This document shows, piece by piece, positions 63,695 to 64,000 of a stretch of 64,000 bases of DNA; within the stretch, counting starts at the first letter, position 1; every line of letters starts with the position of its first letter. The position numbers were made by a program, and so were the translations under genes. Under the pieces are notes generated by a model that searched no databases, was not told the DNA's origin, and saw only the letters and a program-made list of their open reading frames with translations. Source of the DNA: JANSWY01 sp965243755 (GTDB taxonomy: Bacteria; Bacteroidota; Bacteroidia; Cytophagales; Cyclobacteriaceae); contig CBDEVW010000006.1 of assembly GCA_965243755.1 (NCBI GenBank), positions 1 through 64,000 of the forward strand. The letters are read 5' to 3'.

Positions 63695-64000
63695 TTAAAG
63701 CTTGAAGGTGAGTCCGGTCTGGAAAGTGGGGCGGAATGCTCTCACACCCAAGCCACTATTAATTGTCATGAATTTGGTGACCTGGTATCCGGCGATTACT
63801 GATGGAGTGATCACGAAACTGAATTTGTTGACGCTACCTATTCTGGCGTTTAATTTCACGTCCACCTTGTGGGCAGATACCAGAGGAGCAGCAACCAGCA
63901 CCCCCACAAATTCCTTTTCATAGAACCTGGGTAAATTATCTCCTTCAGATGAGGAGAAAGTTGACATTGCTTTTTGATAAAACACTCCGGCTTCATACCC
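63695..64000 (-). CDS. 149-aa exported, probably outer-membrane, protein, copy 3 (partial)
   Basis: The last 102 codons of a third copy; the frame is open to the window end and the start lies outside. The visible residues match copy 2 with VSAHK as in copy 1. The C-terminal strand FQTGLTFKL is present. Confidence 0.8.
   Translation of the reverse strand, partial: GYEAGVFYQKAMSTFSSSEGDNLPRFYEKEFVGVLVAAPLVSAHKVDVKLNARIGSVNKFSFVITPSVIAGYQVTKFMTINSGLGVRAFRPTFQTGLTFKL

Larger units (their letters stand above)
63209..64000 (-). repeat. Tandem repeat unit 3 (cut by window end)
   Basis: The first 792 bp of a third copy. It contains the whole 136-aa gene and the last 102 codons of the 149-aa gene. 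The array may continue beyond the window. Confidence 0.95.

Overview
The window looks like a piece of a Bacteroidota chromosome, most likely from a Cytophagales-type gliding marine or soil bacterium. The reasons are a low-to-moderate GC content by eye, almost no Shine-Dalgarno sequences, stacks of PAS/GAF histidine kinases with Rcp1-like and NarL-like regulators, and a HEAT protein, GT2 and YaiO-like barrel locus. No rRNA or tRNA gene, CRISPR array or intact insertion sequence was seen.

Region 1 (1-37133, all + strand, ending at a strong terminator at 37102-37134) is a large hybrid PKS-NRPS operon. It starts with the 3' end of an upstream assembly-line protein (a carrier domain). Next comes a KS-AT-KR-ACP-C-A-T-C-A-T synthase whose reading frame is broken three times between about 2020 and 3565. 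Two giant intact NRPS proteins of 4275 and 3434 aa follow, both opening with TubC-type docking domains, and the second ends in a thioesterase. The operon closes with a type II thioesterase, an ornithine-carbamoyltransferase-like enzyme whose ornithine-binding residues are replaced, and an Sfp-type phosphopantetheinyl transferase. Codes read by hand suggest one ketoreduced polyketide extension, then two residues with Gln-like codes, Thr, Thr, Asn, and four residues whose pockets carry a Glu at position 239 (possibly basic amino acids).

Region 2 (37238-38434) is mannose-6-phosphate isomerase. Region 3 (38689-41585) is a GAF-PAS-PAS histidine kinase overlapping its NarL-type regulator. Region 4 (41730-53653) is a tightly packed signalling operon: CheR, CheB, a hybrid kinase split by an in-frame stop, a REC-kinase, a PAS-kinase, an Rcp1-like regulator and a 1248-aa REC-PAS/GAF-kinase. 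It converges on a NarL-type regulator at 53661-54299.

Region 5 (54545-59688) looks like an exopolysaccharide or cell-surface locus. It holds a 59-aa secreted peptide, a degenerate receiver protein, a membrane-anchored HEAT protein, a processive GT2 glycosyltransferase, a YaiO-like outer-membrane barrel and a beta-propeller lipoprotein. About 1.1 kb without a recognisable gene follows (59720-60772).

Region 6 (60773-64000) is a near-identical tandem array of 1218-bp units on the minus strand. There are two full copies and one cut off by the window edge. Each unit encodes a small secreted or outer-membrane protein, a 136-aa cytoplasmic protein with a faint SiaC (DUF1987) look, and two terminators.
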